DNA from: Streptomyces sp. CC53
GTDB taxonomy: Bacteria; Actinomycetota; Actinomycetes; Streptomycetales; Streptomycetaceae
Assembly: GCF_001865245.1 (NCBI RefSeq)
Contig: NZ_MKXB01000139.1
Span: forward strand, 1 to 34,012
Length of the DNA: 34,012 bases
Reading direction: 5' to 3'
Numbering within the stretch: position 1 is the first letter of the stretch; the number at the start of each line of letters is the position of its first letter. The notes under the pieces were generated by a model, which saw only the letters and a list, made by a program, of their open reading frames with translations, ran no database searches and was not told the DNA's origin. Below are positions 22,743 to 32,855 of the stretch, one piece after another. A program made the translations under genes and the position numbers.

Positions 22743-23540
22743 ATGTCCTACCTGTCAAAGATCCCCCTGAACCCCCGGCGCCGTACGGCGGCCTCCCTGC
22801 TGTCCAGCCCCCACCGCCTGCACGCGGCGGTCCTTGCCGGACTCGCCGTACAGCCGGTCACCGAACGGGTCCTGTGGCGGGTCGAACACGACACCCCACA
22901 CCGTGCCGAGATCCTCGCGCTCACCGAAAGCCGCCCCTCCTGGCAGCACCTCGTCGACGAAGCAGGATGGCCCGGCGCCGACGGCGGTACACCGCTCATC
23001 GCCGACTACACGCCCCTCCTCGAGCGCATCACCCTCGGCAAGGAGTTCGGCTTCCGCCTCACCGCCAACCCAGTCCAGACCGTGCCACGCCCCACCAAGC
23101 CGAGCGAGCAGCAAGACGCCCGGCTCAAGGCCCACGCACACCGGCCCGACGCCACCGACCGCCGCCCACGCGGCTTCCGCGTGGCCCACCGGACCGCGGC
23201 CCAGCAACTCAGCTGGCTCCTCGCCCGTGCCGAACGCCACGGCTTCACCATCCCCGACGCCTCCCTCGACCCGCCGGCCCCGGGAGTCGAAGCCGACGGC
23301 CCGATCACCCCTGGGCCCGCCGTGTCGATCGTCAGCCGCGACATCCTGCGCTTCACCAAGCACCGGGGCGGGCCGCGGGTCACCCTCTCCACGGCCACCT
23401 TCGAAGGGCGGCTGAGAGTCACCGACCCCGACGCGCTGCGCGTGGCACTGCTGACCGGCATCGGGCCCGCCAAGGGGTACGGGCAGGGCCTGCTCACCCT
23501 GGCCCCGGCAGAGGCGATGGCAGAGGCGACGCATGCCTGA
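22743..23540 (+). CDS. cas6e: Cas6e/Cse3, crRNA-processing endoribonuclease
   Basis: A 265-residue endoribonuclease that cuts each repeat at the base of its hairpin and stays bound to the 3' end of the crRNA. The N-terminal segment SSPHRLHAAVL holds H27, matching the catalytic histidine at about position 26 in known Cas6e proteins. The C-terminal glycine-rich loop is GIGPAKGYGQGLLTL. GTG at 22734, overlapping the cas5 stop as GTGA, is an equally possible start adding three residues. Its substrates are the 28-bp repeats of both arrays and perhaps the orphan repeat, all of which keep the CCCCGC/GCGGGG stem. Confidence 0.96.
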   Translation: MSYLSKIPLNPRRRTAASLLSSPHRLHAAVLAGLAVQPVTERVLWRVEHDTPHRAEILALTESRPSWQHLVDEAGWPGADGGTPLIADYTPLLERITLGKEFGFRLTANPVQTVPRPTKPSEQQDARLKAHAHRPDATDRRPRGFRVAHRTAAQQLSWLLARAERHGFTIPDASLDPPAPGVEADGPITPGPAVSIVSRDILRFTKHRGGPRVTLSTATFEGRLRVTDPDALRVALLTGIGPAKGYGQGLLTLAPAEAMAEATHA

Positions 23541-24519
23541 GCCGTGGTGGCGGGCGGGCCCGCAGGAAGTACACAGGCTGGAGGACCGCGTCTCCAGCCT
23601 GTACGTCGAACGCTGCCACATCGACCGCGACGACAACGCCGTCGTCCTGGTCAACAAGGCACGCGTCGTCCACGTACCGGCGGCCTGGCTCGCCGTCCTC
23701 CTCATCGGGCCCGGAAGCCGCATCACCCACGCAGCCGTCACCCTGCTCGCCGACTCCGGCACCTCCCTGTGCTGGGTCGGCGAGCACGGCGTCCGGCTGT
23801 ACGCCTCCGGTCACGGCGTCGCGCGCGGCTCCCACCTCCAACTGCGCCAGGCGTGGCTGGTCACCCGCCCCAAAGAACGCGTCGCAGTCGCCCGCCGCAT
23901 GTACGACATCCGCTTCCCAGGTGAGAAGACCTCCGGCCTCACCCTCCAGCAACTACGAGGGCGGGAGGGCACCCGCGTCCGCCGCCTCTACGCCCAACAC
24001 TCCGAGCGCACCAAGGTGCCCTGGACCAAGCGGGACTACAAACCCGGAGACGCCTTCGCGGCAGGCGACGACGTCAACCGGCTGCTGTCCGCGGCGAACT
24101 CCGCTCTGTACGGCATCTGCCACGCCGTCATCACCGGCATCGGCGCCAGCCCTGGCCTCGGCTTCGTCCACACGGGATCCGCCCTGTCCTTCGTCCTGGA
24201 CATCGCCGACCTCTACAAGGCGGAGCTCACCATCCCCCTGGCCTTCGACCTTGCGGCCAAGGGACTGACCTCGGAGCGCGACGCGCGCACAGCACTCCGC
24301 GACGCCGTAGTGCAGCAGAAGCTCCTGCCCCGCATCGTCACGGACGTCAAGAACCTGTTGGTCCCCGAAGGCACCGTCCTGCCGGAAGAAGACCTGGCCG
24401 GACTGTGGGACGAGGAGGAAGGCATCGTCAGCGGAGGCCGCAACTGGGGATCGGACCCCTTCGACCCCGGCAGCCACTTGAACGTCATCCCGGACACGGA
24501 CGGGAGCGCCCCTTCATGA
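23533..24519 (+). CDS. cas1: Cas1, spacer-integration nuclease, type I-E
   Basis: A 328-residue Cas1, the integrase subunit that inserts new spacers next to the leader together with Cas2. The metal-binding residues are in place: E145 in GREGTRVRRLY, H213 in LGFVHTGSA, and D223/D226 in FVLDIADLYK, each four or five positions later than in E. coli Cas1. The protein is longer than the roughly 305-residue E. coli enzyme because of an acidic C-terminal tail (ending NVIPDTDGSAPS). ATG lies 8 bp inside cas6e and the stop overlaps cas2 (ATGA). Confidence 0.97.
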   Translation: MPEPWWRAGPQEVHRLEDRVSSLYVERCHIDRDDNAVVLVNKARVVHVPAAWLAVLLIGPGSRITHAAVTLLADSGTSLCWVGEHGVRLYASGHGVARGSHLQLRQAWLVTRPKERVAVARRMYDIRFPGEKTSGLTLQQLRGREGTRVRRLYAQHSERTKVPWTKRDYKPGDAFAAGDDVNRLLSAANSALYGICHAVITGIGASPGLGFVHTGSALSFVLDIADLYKAELTIPLAFDLAAKGLTSERDARTALRDAVVQQKLLPRIVTDVKNLLVPEGTVLPEEDLAGLWDEEEGIVSGGRNWGSDPFDPGSHLNVIPDTDGSAPS

Positions 24520-24863
24520 GTGCCGCGACGACGATCGTGGTCCTCATCGCCTCCCCTCCGGGCCTGCGAGGCCACTTGACCCGCTGGTTCATCGAAGTCG
24601 CCCCGGGTGTCTTCGTCGGAAGCCCCAGCGCACGCATCCGCGACGGGCTGTGGAAGGTCCTTGCCGAACGCATCCACGACGGACAGGCAGTAATGATCGA
24701 ACCTGCCCGGACTGAACAAGGATGGACCGTCCGCACTGCCGGTCAAGACCGCTGGACTCCGACCGACTTCGATGGACTCACCCTCATGTCCAGACCCAGG
24801 GGGAGCGCTGGACGCCCATGGGCCCCGGCGAACCTAGTGAAGGAAAACGGCATGACCACGTAG
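24516..24863 (+). CDS. cas2: Cas2, E. coli type, adaptation subunit
   Basis: A 115-residue Cas2e, the structural core of the Cas1-Cas2 integrase. TTIVVLIASPPGLRGHLTRWFIEVAPGVF and GSPSARIRDGLWKVL are the family's hallmark segments. It is some 20 residues longer than E. coli Cas2 owing to the C-terminal tail RPRGSAGRPWAPANLVKENGMTT. The stop codon TAG at 24861-24863 lies only 21 bp before the first repeat of array 2 and is itself part of the leader motif shared with array 1, so the end of the gene doubles as leader. Confidence 0.95.
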   Translation: MSAATTIVVLIASPPGLRGHLTRWFIEVAPGVFVGSPSARIRDGLWKVLAERIHDGQAVMIEPARTEQGWTVRTAGQDRWTPTDFDGLTLMSRPRGSAGRPWAPANLVKENGMTT

Positions 24864-24884
24864 CAAAACCCAAGGTGAGCAAGC
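24840..24884 (+). promoter_or_regulatory. Array 2 leader, overlapping the cas2 3' end
   Basis: TAGCA at 24861-24865 stands 19 nt before the first repeat, followed by AAGGTGAGCAAGC up to the repeat. Array 1 has TAGCA, 19 nt, and CAGGTCAAGAAGT in the equivalent place. A run of AAAAC lies 12 nt before TAGCA here and 11 nt before it at array 1. This conservation across otherwise different sequence marks the integration site of new spacers. An array promoter, if any, would have to lie within cas2; read-through from the cas operon is an alternative. Confidence 0.6.
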
Positions 24885-25400
24885 GTCGTCCCCGCACCCG
24901 CGGGGGTAGTCCCTCTTCGCTCACCGGGCAGGGCGACTGACCTGCGTCGTCCCCGCACCCGCGGGGGTAGTCCTTGGGGAGGGGGCCCGTCTTCTCCTTC
25001 CAGAACGTCGTCCCCGCACCCGCGGGGGTAGTCCGCCGTGTGGGCCAAGAGCGACATGTCCAACGGGGTCGTCCCCGCACCCGCGGGGGTAGTCCGCTCG
25101 TCGGCACGGTGGCGCCGCCCGCGCCGGAGTCGTCCCCGCACCCGCGGGGGTAGTCCCCGACGGCTACCGGGGAGAGCACCACGCACCACGTCGTCCCCGC
25201 ACCCGCGGGGGTAGTCCTCGGTATCCCCCGCATCCGAACCCTCACCGGCGGTCGTCCCCGCACCCGCGGGGGTAGTCCCTCCCGCCCCGGCATGAGTGCG
25301 GACAGGCGTGTGTCGTCCCCGCACCCGCGGGGGTAGTCCCAGGGGTACATTGCCGAGGTCTCCGGCGGCCCGGGCGTCCCCGCACCGGCGCGAAGGCGAA
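24885..25400 (+). CRISPR. CRISPR array 2, type I-E, 8 repeats plus one relic
   Basis: Eight identical 28-bp repeats start at 24885 and recur every 61 bp to 25312, with 33-bp spacers. The core on the + strand is CCCCGCACCCGCGGGG, flanked by GTCGT and GTAGTCC, so the crRNA sense is +, the same as the cas operon. The repeat differs from that of array 1 at one position (T against A in the 3' handle side when compared on one strand). A ninth, badly decayed repeat lies in register at 25373-25400 (GGCGTCCCCGCACCGGCG), marking the leader-distal end. There are thus eight spacers. Confidence 0.98.
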
Positions 25401-25483
25401 CAGGTCAGGAAGTGGCTCGTGGGAGCCCGTCACAGGCCCAAAGTCCCAGAGAAATCCCACGGATACCGCCGCGCCCCGACTGA

Positions 25484-26476
25484 GAAAGTGTTGGGTAATT
25501 GATCAACTGCAGGGCGTGGTCGGCTGGTGGTGATCGTTGCGGGCTGGTGTTCCGGGACGATCACCGCCATGTGTGTCTGCGTGTGCAAGCCTTCCTATGA
25601 CTCGTCGTTGACGGATGCTCAGTGGGCGGTGATCGAGCCGCTGCTGCCGGTGCGAGACCCCCGCCGGGCGGGCCGCCGGCTGGAGTTTCCGCGTCGGATG
25701 GTCGTGGACACCGTGTTGTATGTGCTGGTCAGCGGGTGTGCGTGGCGGCTGGTGCCGCACGATCTGGCCCCGTGGGACGTGGCCTACCGGTGGTTCAGGG
25801 CGTGGACGGCGGACGGCACCTGGGACCGGGTCCACGACGCGTTGCGTGATCGGGTCCGGGTGGAGGACGGCCGGGATCCCCAGCCTTCGGCGGCGGTGCT
25901 GGACTCGCAGTCGGCCCGCAGTCACCAGGGCGGGCAGGCGATCGGCTACGACGCCGGCAAGCGTGTCCGGGGTCGTAAGCGGCACCTGCTCGTGGACACG
26001 TGCGGGCTGGTGCTGCGGGCGGTCGTGCACTCGGCGTCGGTGCAGGACCGGGCGGGCGCGAAGCTGGTCCTTGCCGGGGTCAGGGAGGAGTTTCCGCAGG
26101 TCGGGCTGGTCTGGGTCGACGGCGGCTACGTCAACGTGGTCGATGCGGGCCTGGTCGGCTGGGCGGTCGAGCGCGAGAGCCTGGAGATCGTCGCGGTGCC
26201 GCGCAACGCGGATGTGAAAGGGTTCCAGGTGCTGCCCCGCAGGTGGGTGGTCGAGCGGACATTCTCCTGGCTGGGACGGTGCAGGCGGTTGGCACGGGAC
26301 TACGAGCGCAAGACCGCGCACGCCGAAGCGATGATCAAGGTTGCCATGATCAGGCTCATGGCCGCCCGCCTCGCCGGCGAAGAGATCGAACCACGCGGCC
26401 CCATCGAGACCGAAGCAGCCCGCCGCCTCGCCGACGACCTCAAGGACGTGTAATCACCCGATTACCCAACACTTTC
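25484..26476 (+). mobile_element. IS5-family insertion sequence, 993 bp
   Basis: Both ends carry a perfect 16-bp terminal inverted repeat, GAAAGTGTTGGGTAAT and its complement, with a similar base order just inside. The element is flanked by TGA on both sides (25481-25483 and 26477-26479), a 3-bp target duplication of the TNA type known for part of the IS5 family. It carries a single full-length transposase gene and looks intact. It sits 83 bp beyond the decayed end of array 2 and 47 bp from the stop of the HTH-MurA gene. Confidence 0.93.
25569..26453 (+). CDS. IS5-family DDE transposase
   Basis: A 294-residue cut-and-paste type transposase. The N-terminal DUF4096-like part reads SLTDAQWAVIEPLLP and GCAWRLVPHDLAPWDVAYRWF. 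Catalytic residues are D112 in AVLDSQSARS, D184 in VWVDGGYVN and E229 in RRWVVERTFSWLGRCRRLARDYE. An unbroken frame suggests it may still be active. The ATG at 25569 matches family N-termini; a GTG at 25527 is also in frame. It is expressed from within the element. Confidence 0.94.
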   Translation: MCVCVCKPSYDSSLTDAQWAVIEPLLPVRDPRRAGRRLEFPRRMVVDTVLYVLVSGCAWRLVPHDLAPWDVAYRWFRAWTADGTWDRVHDALRDRVRVEDGRDPQPSAAVLDSQSARSHQGGQAIGYDAGKRVRGRKRHLLVDTCGLVLRAVVHSASVQDRAGAKLVLAGVREEFPQVGLVWVDGGYVNVVDAGLVGWAVERESLEIVAVPRNADVKGFQVLPRRWVVERTFSWLGRCRRLARDYERKTAHAEAMIKVAMIRLMAARLAGEEIEPRGPIETEAARRLADDLKDV

Positions 26477-26523
26477 TGAGCCGCCATCCAGCGGGTCAGA
26501 CGGGGCGCGGCGGCATCCTCGCA

Positions 26524-28053
26524 TCAGATGTCGCGGAAGATCTCGATCTGCGCGCCGACCGAGTTGAGGCGCTCCGCGAAGTCCTCGTAGCCGCGGTTGA
26601 TGACGTACACGTTGCGCAGGACCGATGTGCCGTCCGCGGCCATCATGGCGAGGAGGACCACCACGGCGGGGCGGAGGGCGGGCGGGCACATCATCTCGGC
26701 GGCGCGCCAGCGGGTCGGGCCCTCGACCAGGACGCGGTGCGGGTCGAGGAGCTGGAGACGGCCGCCGAGTCGGTTGAGGTCCGTCAGGTAGATGGCGCGG
26801 TTGTCGTAGACCCAGTCGTGGATGAGGGTCTGGCCCTGCGCGGACGCGGCGATGGCCGCGAAGAACGGCACGTTGTCGATGTTCAGGCCGGGGAACGGCA
26901 TGGGGTGGATCTTGTCGATGGGCGCCTCCAGCTTGGAGGGGCGCACGGTCAGGTCGACCAGGCGGGTGCGGCCGTTGTCCGCGGTGTACTCGGTCGAGCG
27001 GTCGTGGTCCAGCCCCATCTCCTCCAGGACCGCCAGCTCGATCTCCAGGAACTCGATGGGCACCCGGCGGATCGTCAGCTCCGACTCGGTGACGACGGCC
27101 GCCGCCAGCAGGCTCATCGCCTCGACGGGGTCCTCGGAAGGCGAGTAGTCGACGTCCACGTCGATGTGCGGCACTCCGTGGACGGTGAGGGTCGTCGTGC
27201 CGATGCCCTCGACCCGTACGCCCAGGGCCTCCAGGAAGAAGCAGAGGTCCTGGACCATGTAGTTGGAGGAGGCGTTGCGGATGACGGTGGCGCCGTCATG
27301 GCGGGCCGCGGCCAGCAGCGCGTTCTCGGTCACGGTGTCGCCGCGCTCGGTCAGCACGATGGGGCGGTCCGGCGTGACGCCCGGGTCGACCTCCGCGTGG
27401 TAGAGGCCCTCGGTCGCGGTGATGTCCAGGCCGAACCGGCGCAGGGCGATCATGTGCGGTTCGACCGTCCGCGTGCCCAGGTCGCAGCCGCCGGCGTACG
27501 GCAGCTTGAAGGACCGCATGCGGTGCAGGAGCGGGCCGAGGAACATGATGATCGAGCGGGTGCGGCGGGCCGCGTCCGCGTCGATGGCCTCCATCGTGAG
27601 CTCGGCGGGCGGGACGATCTCCAGGTCCGTGCCGTCGTTGATCCAGCGGGTGCGGACGCCGATGGAGTTCAGCACCTCCAGCAGCCGGTAGACCTCCTCG
27701 ATGCGCGCGACCCGGCGCAGCACCGTCCGGCCCTTGTTCAGCAGGGAGGCGCACAGCAGGGCGACGCAGGCGTTCTTGCTGGTCTTCACGTCGATGGCAC
27801 CGGAGAGGCGGCGGCCGCCGACGACCCGCAGGTGCATGGGCCCGGAGTAGCCGAGCGACACGATCTCGCTGTCCAGCGCCTCACCGATGCGGGCGATCAT
27901 CTCAAGGCTGATGTTCTGGTTCCCGCGTTCGATACGGTTGACGGCGCTCTGGCTGGTGGCCAGCGCCTCGGCGAGCTGCGTCTGTGTCCAGCCGCGGTGC
28001 TGGCGGGCGTCACGGATGAGCCTGCCGATGCGTACGAGGTAGTCGTCTGCCAT
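26524..28053 (-). CDS. MurA-type enolpyruvyl transferase with N-terminal HTH
   Basis: A 509-residue fusion. Residues 7-62 form an XRE/Cro-type helix-turn-helix (LIRDARQHRGWTQTQLAEAL, then SQSAVNRIERGNQNIS). From about 73 on it is a UDP-N-acetylglucosamine 1-carboxyvinyltransferase, the first committed enzyme of peptidoglycan synthesis. K93-N94 in TSKNACVALL matches the UDP-GlcNAc site and C190 in YAGGCDLGTR matches the catalytic, fosfomycin-target cysteine. Streptomyces carry such a second MurA-like protein next to aconitase; I recall SCO5998/SCO5999 as the S. coelicolor pair. Key catalytic residues are kept, so it may be an enzyme, a regulator, or both. A perfect 16-bp palindrome lies 12 bp upstream of the ATG, suggesting self-regulation. 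Confidence 0.92.
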   Translation of the reverse strand: MADDYLVRIGRLIRDARQHRGWTQTQLAEALATSQSAVNRIERGNQNISLEMIARIGEALDSEIVSLGYSGPMHLRVVGGRRLSGAIDVKTSKNACVALLCASLLNKGRTVLRRVARIEEVYRLLEVLNSIGVRTRWINDGTDLEIVPPAELTMEAIDADAARRTRSIIMFLGPLLHRMRSFKLPYAGGCDLGTRTVEPHMIALRRFGLDITATEGLYHAEVDPGVTPDRPIVLTERGDTVTENALLAAARHDGATVIRNASSNYMVQDLCFFLEALGVRVEGIGTTTLTVHGVPHIDVDVDYSPSEDPVEAMSLLAAAVVTESELTIRRVPIEFLEIELAVLEEMGLDHDRSTEYTADNGRTRLVDLTVRPSKLEAPIDKIHPMPFPGLNIDNVPFFAAIAASAQGQTLIHDWVYDNRAIYLTDLNRLGGRLQLLDPHRVLVEGPTRWRAAEMMCPPALRPAVVVLLAMMAADGTSVLRNVYVINRGYEDFAERLNSVGAQIEIFRDI

Positions 28054-28064
28054 GACGGCAGGCT

Positions 28065-28080
28065 ATCTCATATATGAGAT
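28065..28080. promoter_or_regulatory. 16-bp palindrome upstream of HTH-MurA
   Basis: ATCTCATATATGAGAT is a perfect palindrome 12 bp before the HTH-MurA start codon, overlapping the likely promoter or transcript start. Such a site suits an XRE-type dimer. Its outer half-sites, ATCTC and GAGAT with a 6-bp gap, recur in the aconitase promoter region at 29784-29799. Confidence 0.65.
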
Positions 28081-28606
28081 GAGATTGGGATCTGGGTGAG
28101 CCGATCGGGTGAACCCTCGTCGACCATACGCCAGTTCTGCCCTCGCACATCCGACAAAGAGTCATGTTCCCGCGACGGAGCTCGGGATACACCACATCCA
28201 GGAGATTCCCCGCGAAAAGCTTCATGTCGGTCAAACCGGATGTGGGGCAGGCTCCGCCTCCAGAGCGGGCAGCCGAAGGGTGACGCCGTGAACCACCCGG
28301 CCGCCGAGGGGCGGCGGCTCAGTGCCCGGATCGCGCCGTGGCTTGCGTGTCCGTGCTCGAAGCGTCGCACGGCCCGGATGTCGGGGACGGTGGTACCGGC
28401 GACGCCGCCCGAAGCCCGAGGCATCCCGTGTGCGGTGTGCGCGTGTCCGGGCCGCGGCGCCGACAGCCCCGCGTCCCGGCGCACCGTGTATCGGTTCGCC
28501 CACACGGAAGCCGGGCCGCCGCGAAGCCGGAGCCGGCGTGATCGGTAGCCGGCACGATGGGCGGCCTGCCCGGCGGGGGTCCGAGGGGCGCGGGTAGCGT
28601 GCGGAC
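28081..28606. other. 526-bp stretch with at most one doubtful small gene
   Basis: Between the HTH-MurA promoter and the next + strand gene I see only the doubtful small frame at 28288-28548. The segment 28100-28250 is less GC-rich than average for the window and may carry promoter sequence for the - strand gene. TAGCGT lies 7 bp before the ATG at 28607, a spacing typical of leaderless Streptomyces transcripts. Confidence 0.4.
28288..28548 (+). CDS. Doubtful 86-residue Cys-containing protein
   Basis: A GTG start preceded by GAAGGG at 7 bases opens an 86-codon frame. The protein starts VNHPAAEGRRLSARIAPW and has CPC and CAVCAC motifs spaced about 30 residues apart, which could bind zinc, and is otherwise rich in Arg, Pro and Ala. 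I do not recognise a family, and in DNA of this GC content such frames arise by chance. It might also be a remnant of a decayed gene. Confidence 0.22.
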   Translation: MNHPAAEGRRLSARIAPWLACPCSKRRTARMSGTVVPATPPEARGIPCAVCACPGRGADSPASRRTVYRFAHTEAGPPRSRSRRDR

Positions 28607-29194
28607 ATGGGAGCAACGGGGAAGCGGCAGGTCCTGTATCGGCAGGGCGCCGGGTTCTGGCAGATGACGGCGAAGTGGGTCCTGGTCCTCGGCGGCCTGT
28701 ACCTGGTGGACGGTGGGCTGCTCCGCTCGTGGGGTGACGCCCTGGTCTGGCCCCTGATCGGTGTCGTGTTGTACGCGCCGGTCGGGATCGGCGTCGTCTG
28801 GTACCCGAAGAAGGACCAGCGGGTCACGCTGACGCCCTCCGGGCTGCGCATCCGGCGCAGGCGGCTGCAGATGGAAGACGTGAACCTGCTGCACGTGGCG
28901 CGGCTGTGGCTGGAAGGGCGGTCGACCGCGGACGGCCGGCCGGTCTCGCAATGGCCGCGCTCCGTGCGGGTGGTGTGGATACCGCTGCGCGACGGCCGGG
29001 CGTACGGCCTGGAGTTCCAGGACCCCGCCGCCTTCGCGGGCACCTTCGGTGCCTTCGCCGTCGCGGCGTGCGGCGGGCCGGACGCCGTACGCGAGAAGGC
29101 CGCGGCGGCGACGTACCCGGAGCCGCGCCCCATGCGGGCACGCTCCGCCCGCGCCGGCAGCTCCGGGCCGGACTTCCAGGACCTCTTCGACTGA
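28607..29194 (+). CDS. Small membrane protein, unknown function
   Basis: A 195-residue protein with two predicted membrane helices in its N-terminal part (about 22-38 WKVLVLGGLYLVDGG-like and 46-65 LVWPLIGVVLYAPVGIGVVW), then a cytoplasmic part starting YPKKDQRVTLTPSGLRIRRRR that resembles the PH-like domain of small actinobacterial membrane proteins, and a disordered Arg/Ser-rich tail ending DFQDLFD. No catalytic motif is seen. There is no ribosome-binding site, but a -10-like TAGCGT at the right distance suggests leaderless translation. Function unknown. Confidence 0.75.
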   Translation: MGATGKRQVLYRQGAGFWQMTAKWVLVLGGLYLVDGGLLRSWGDALVWPLIGVVLYAPVGIGVVWYPKKDQRVTLTPSGLRIRRRRLQMEDVNLLHVARLWLEGRSTADGRPVSQWPRSVRVVWIPLRDGRAYGLEFQDPAAFAGTFGAFAVAACGGPDAVREKAAAATYPEPRPMRARSARAGSSGPDFQDLFD

Positions 29195-29783
29195 CGAGCC
29201 GGTGAAAGCCGGACCGGGACGGCCCGGCTGGGGAACGGCTCTCCGCCGGGTGCCGTGTGAGGAATAGCAGCCAGAACGGCCGGGAGGCGAGCCCCGCCAC
29301 CTGCGGGGCGAAGTCCGGCAGAATCAGCCGGCCCCGCTCCAGCCGCGACTCGTGGCTCGCATGTCCGCCGGGCAGCCGGAGTGACTGGTGAGGTGGTGCT
29401 CGACCGCGACTCCACGACTCGTAGCCCACATGGCCGCCGGGCGTCACCCCGTGGTACCGGCCCGGCAAGCCGCGGGCACCCTTGGTCCGCCGGAGCCCGC
29501 GTACCGGCGCCACACCCTCGAACCGGACGCTCCCCCCGGCACCCGACGTGACACGCCGACATCGGCGGGCTTCGAAGAGGTCCAGGTCGAGGGCGCTGAG
29601 TGCGGGATCGCCGTACGCGTGTGACGCTTCCCCCGCCGTCTCCCCGGGCGGCCGGGCCGAGCGGCCACCCGACCTGGGCCGGGAGCGCCGGGCGGCCGCC
29701 AGCCTTAGCTGGGGAGGCTCGACCTTCGCTGCGAGAGATCAAGCCTCCCGGGCATGACCTTGCCGCGGTGATGTACTAGTGTT
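29195..29783. other. Long non-coding stretch with an imperfect direct repeat
   Basis: About 590 bp with no supported gene. A 27-bp segment GACTCGTGGC...GCCGGGC at 29347-29373 recurs at 29416-29442 with five differences (69-bp period). The stretch may contain decayed coding sequence; no frame in it has a convincing start, ribosome-binding site and recognisable protein together. The aconitase control region follows. Confidence 0.5.
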
Positions 29784-29799
29784 ATCTCGACATCGAGAT
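29784..29799. promoter_or_regulatory. Palindrome in the aconitase promoter region
   Basis: TATCTCGACATCGAGATA (29783-29800) has 8-bp arms around CA. Its core is ATCTC-N6-GAGAT, the same half-sites and spacing as the palindrome in front of the HTH-MurA gene. It lies about 130 bp upstream of the aconitase start, in an AT-rich patch that probably includes the promoter. Confidence 0.6.
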
Positions 29800-29844
29800 A
29801 TCTGCTGACGACGCACCGCGGCCGCCCGCCTGGGTAAGGGTCAC

Positions 29845-29863
29845 CTAACTAAGCCTTACCTTA
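29845..29863. promoter_or_regulatory. Candidate iron box (DmdR/IdeR type)
   Basis: On the - strand this 19-bp site reads TAAGGTAAGGCTTAGTTAG and matches the DmdR/IdeR iron-box consensus TTAGGTTAGGCTAACCTAA, as I recall it, at 13 of 19 positions, including the central AGGCT. Aconitase needs a [4Fe-4S] cluster, so iron-dependent control would make sense. The degree of match is moderate. Confidence 0.4.
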
Positions 29864-29903
29864 GCGGATCGGTGACAAGCCTGTGGCGGCAGGATGCGGT
29901 TGA

Positions 29904-32648
<2,745 letters not shown>

Positions 32649-32672
32649 ATCCCGGCAGGCCCCCGCGGCTGA

Positions 32673-32705
32673 GGGCCGCACCCCGTTCCGTACGGGGTGC
32701 GGCCC
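32673..32705 (+). terminator. Strong hairpin terminator after acnA
   Basis: GGGCCGCACCCCGT and ACGGGGTGCGGCCC form a perfect 14-bp stem around a 5-base loop, 24 bp after the acnA stop. There is only a short TT after it, as is common for Streptomyces terminators, which often lack a long T-tract. Confidence 0.85.
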
Positions 32706-32855
32706 TTCCGCCTTCCCGGTGGCCGCGGCCACCCCGGCACGGAACGGGCCCCGCCGCCACCCGGGAGATCCGGCGGAATGAACTGGTGCGGCGACGGTGG
32801 GACCGGGGAGTGTTGCCGCGCGCGGGGGCACCGCGCGTCCCCGACGCTGGGCCGC

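Noticed and set aside
24743..25460. Open frames on the - strand through array 2
   Set aside because: Same artefact of the repeat sequence.
29388..29624. 78-codon frame upstream of acnA
   Set aside because: No ribosome-binding site or domain; overlaps one copy of the direct repeat; not distinguishable from chance.
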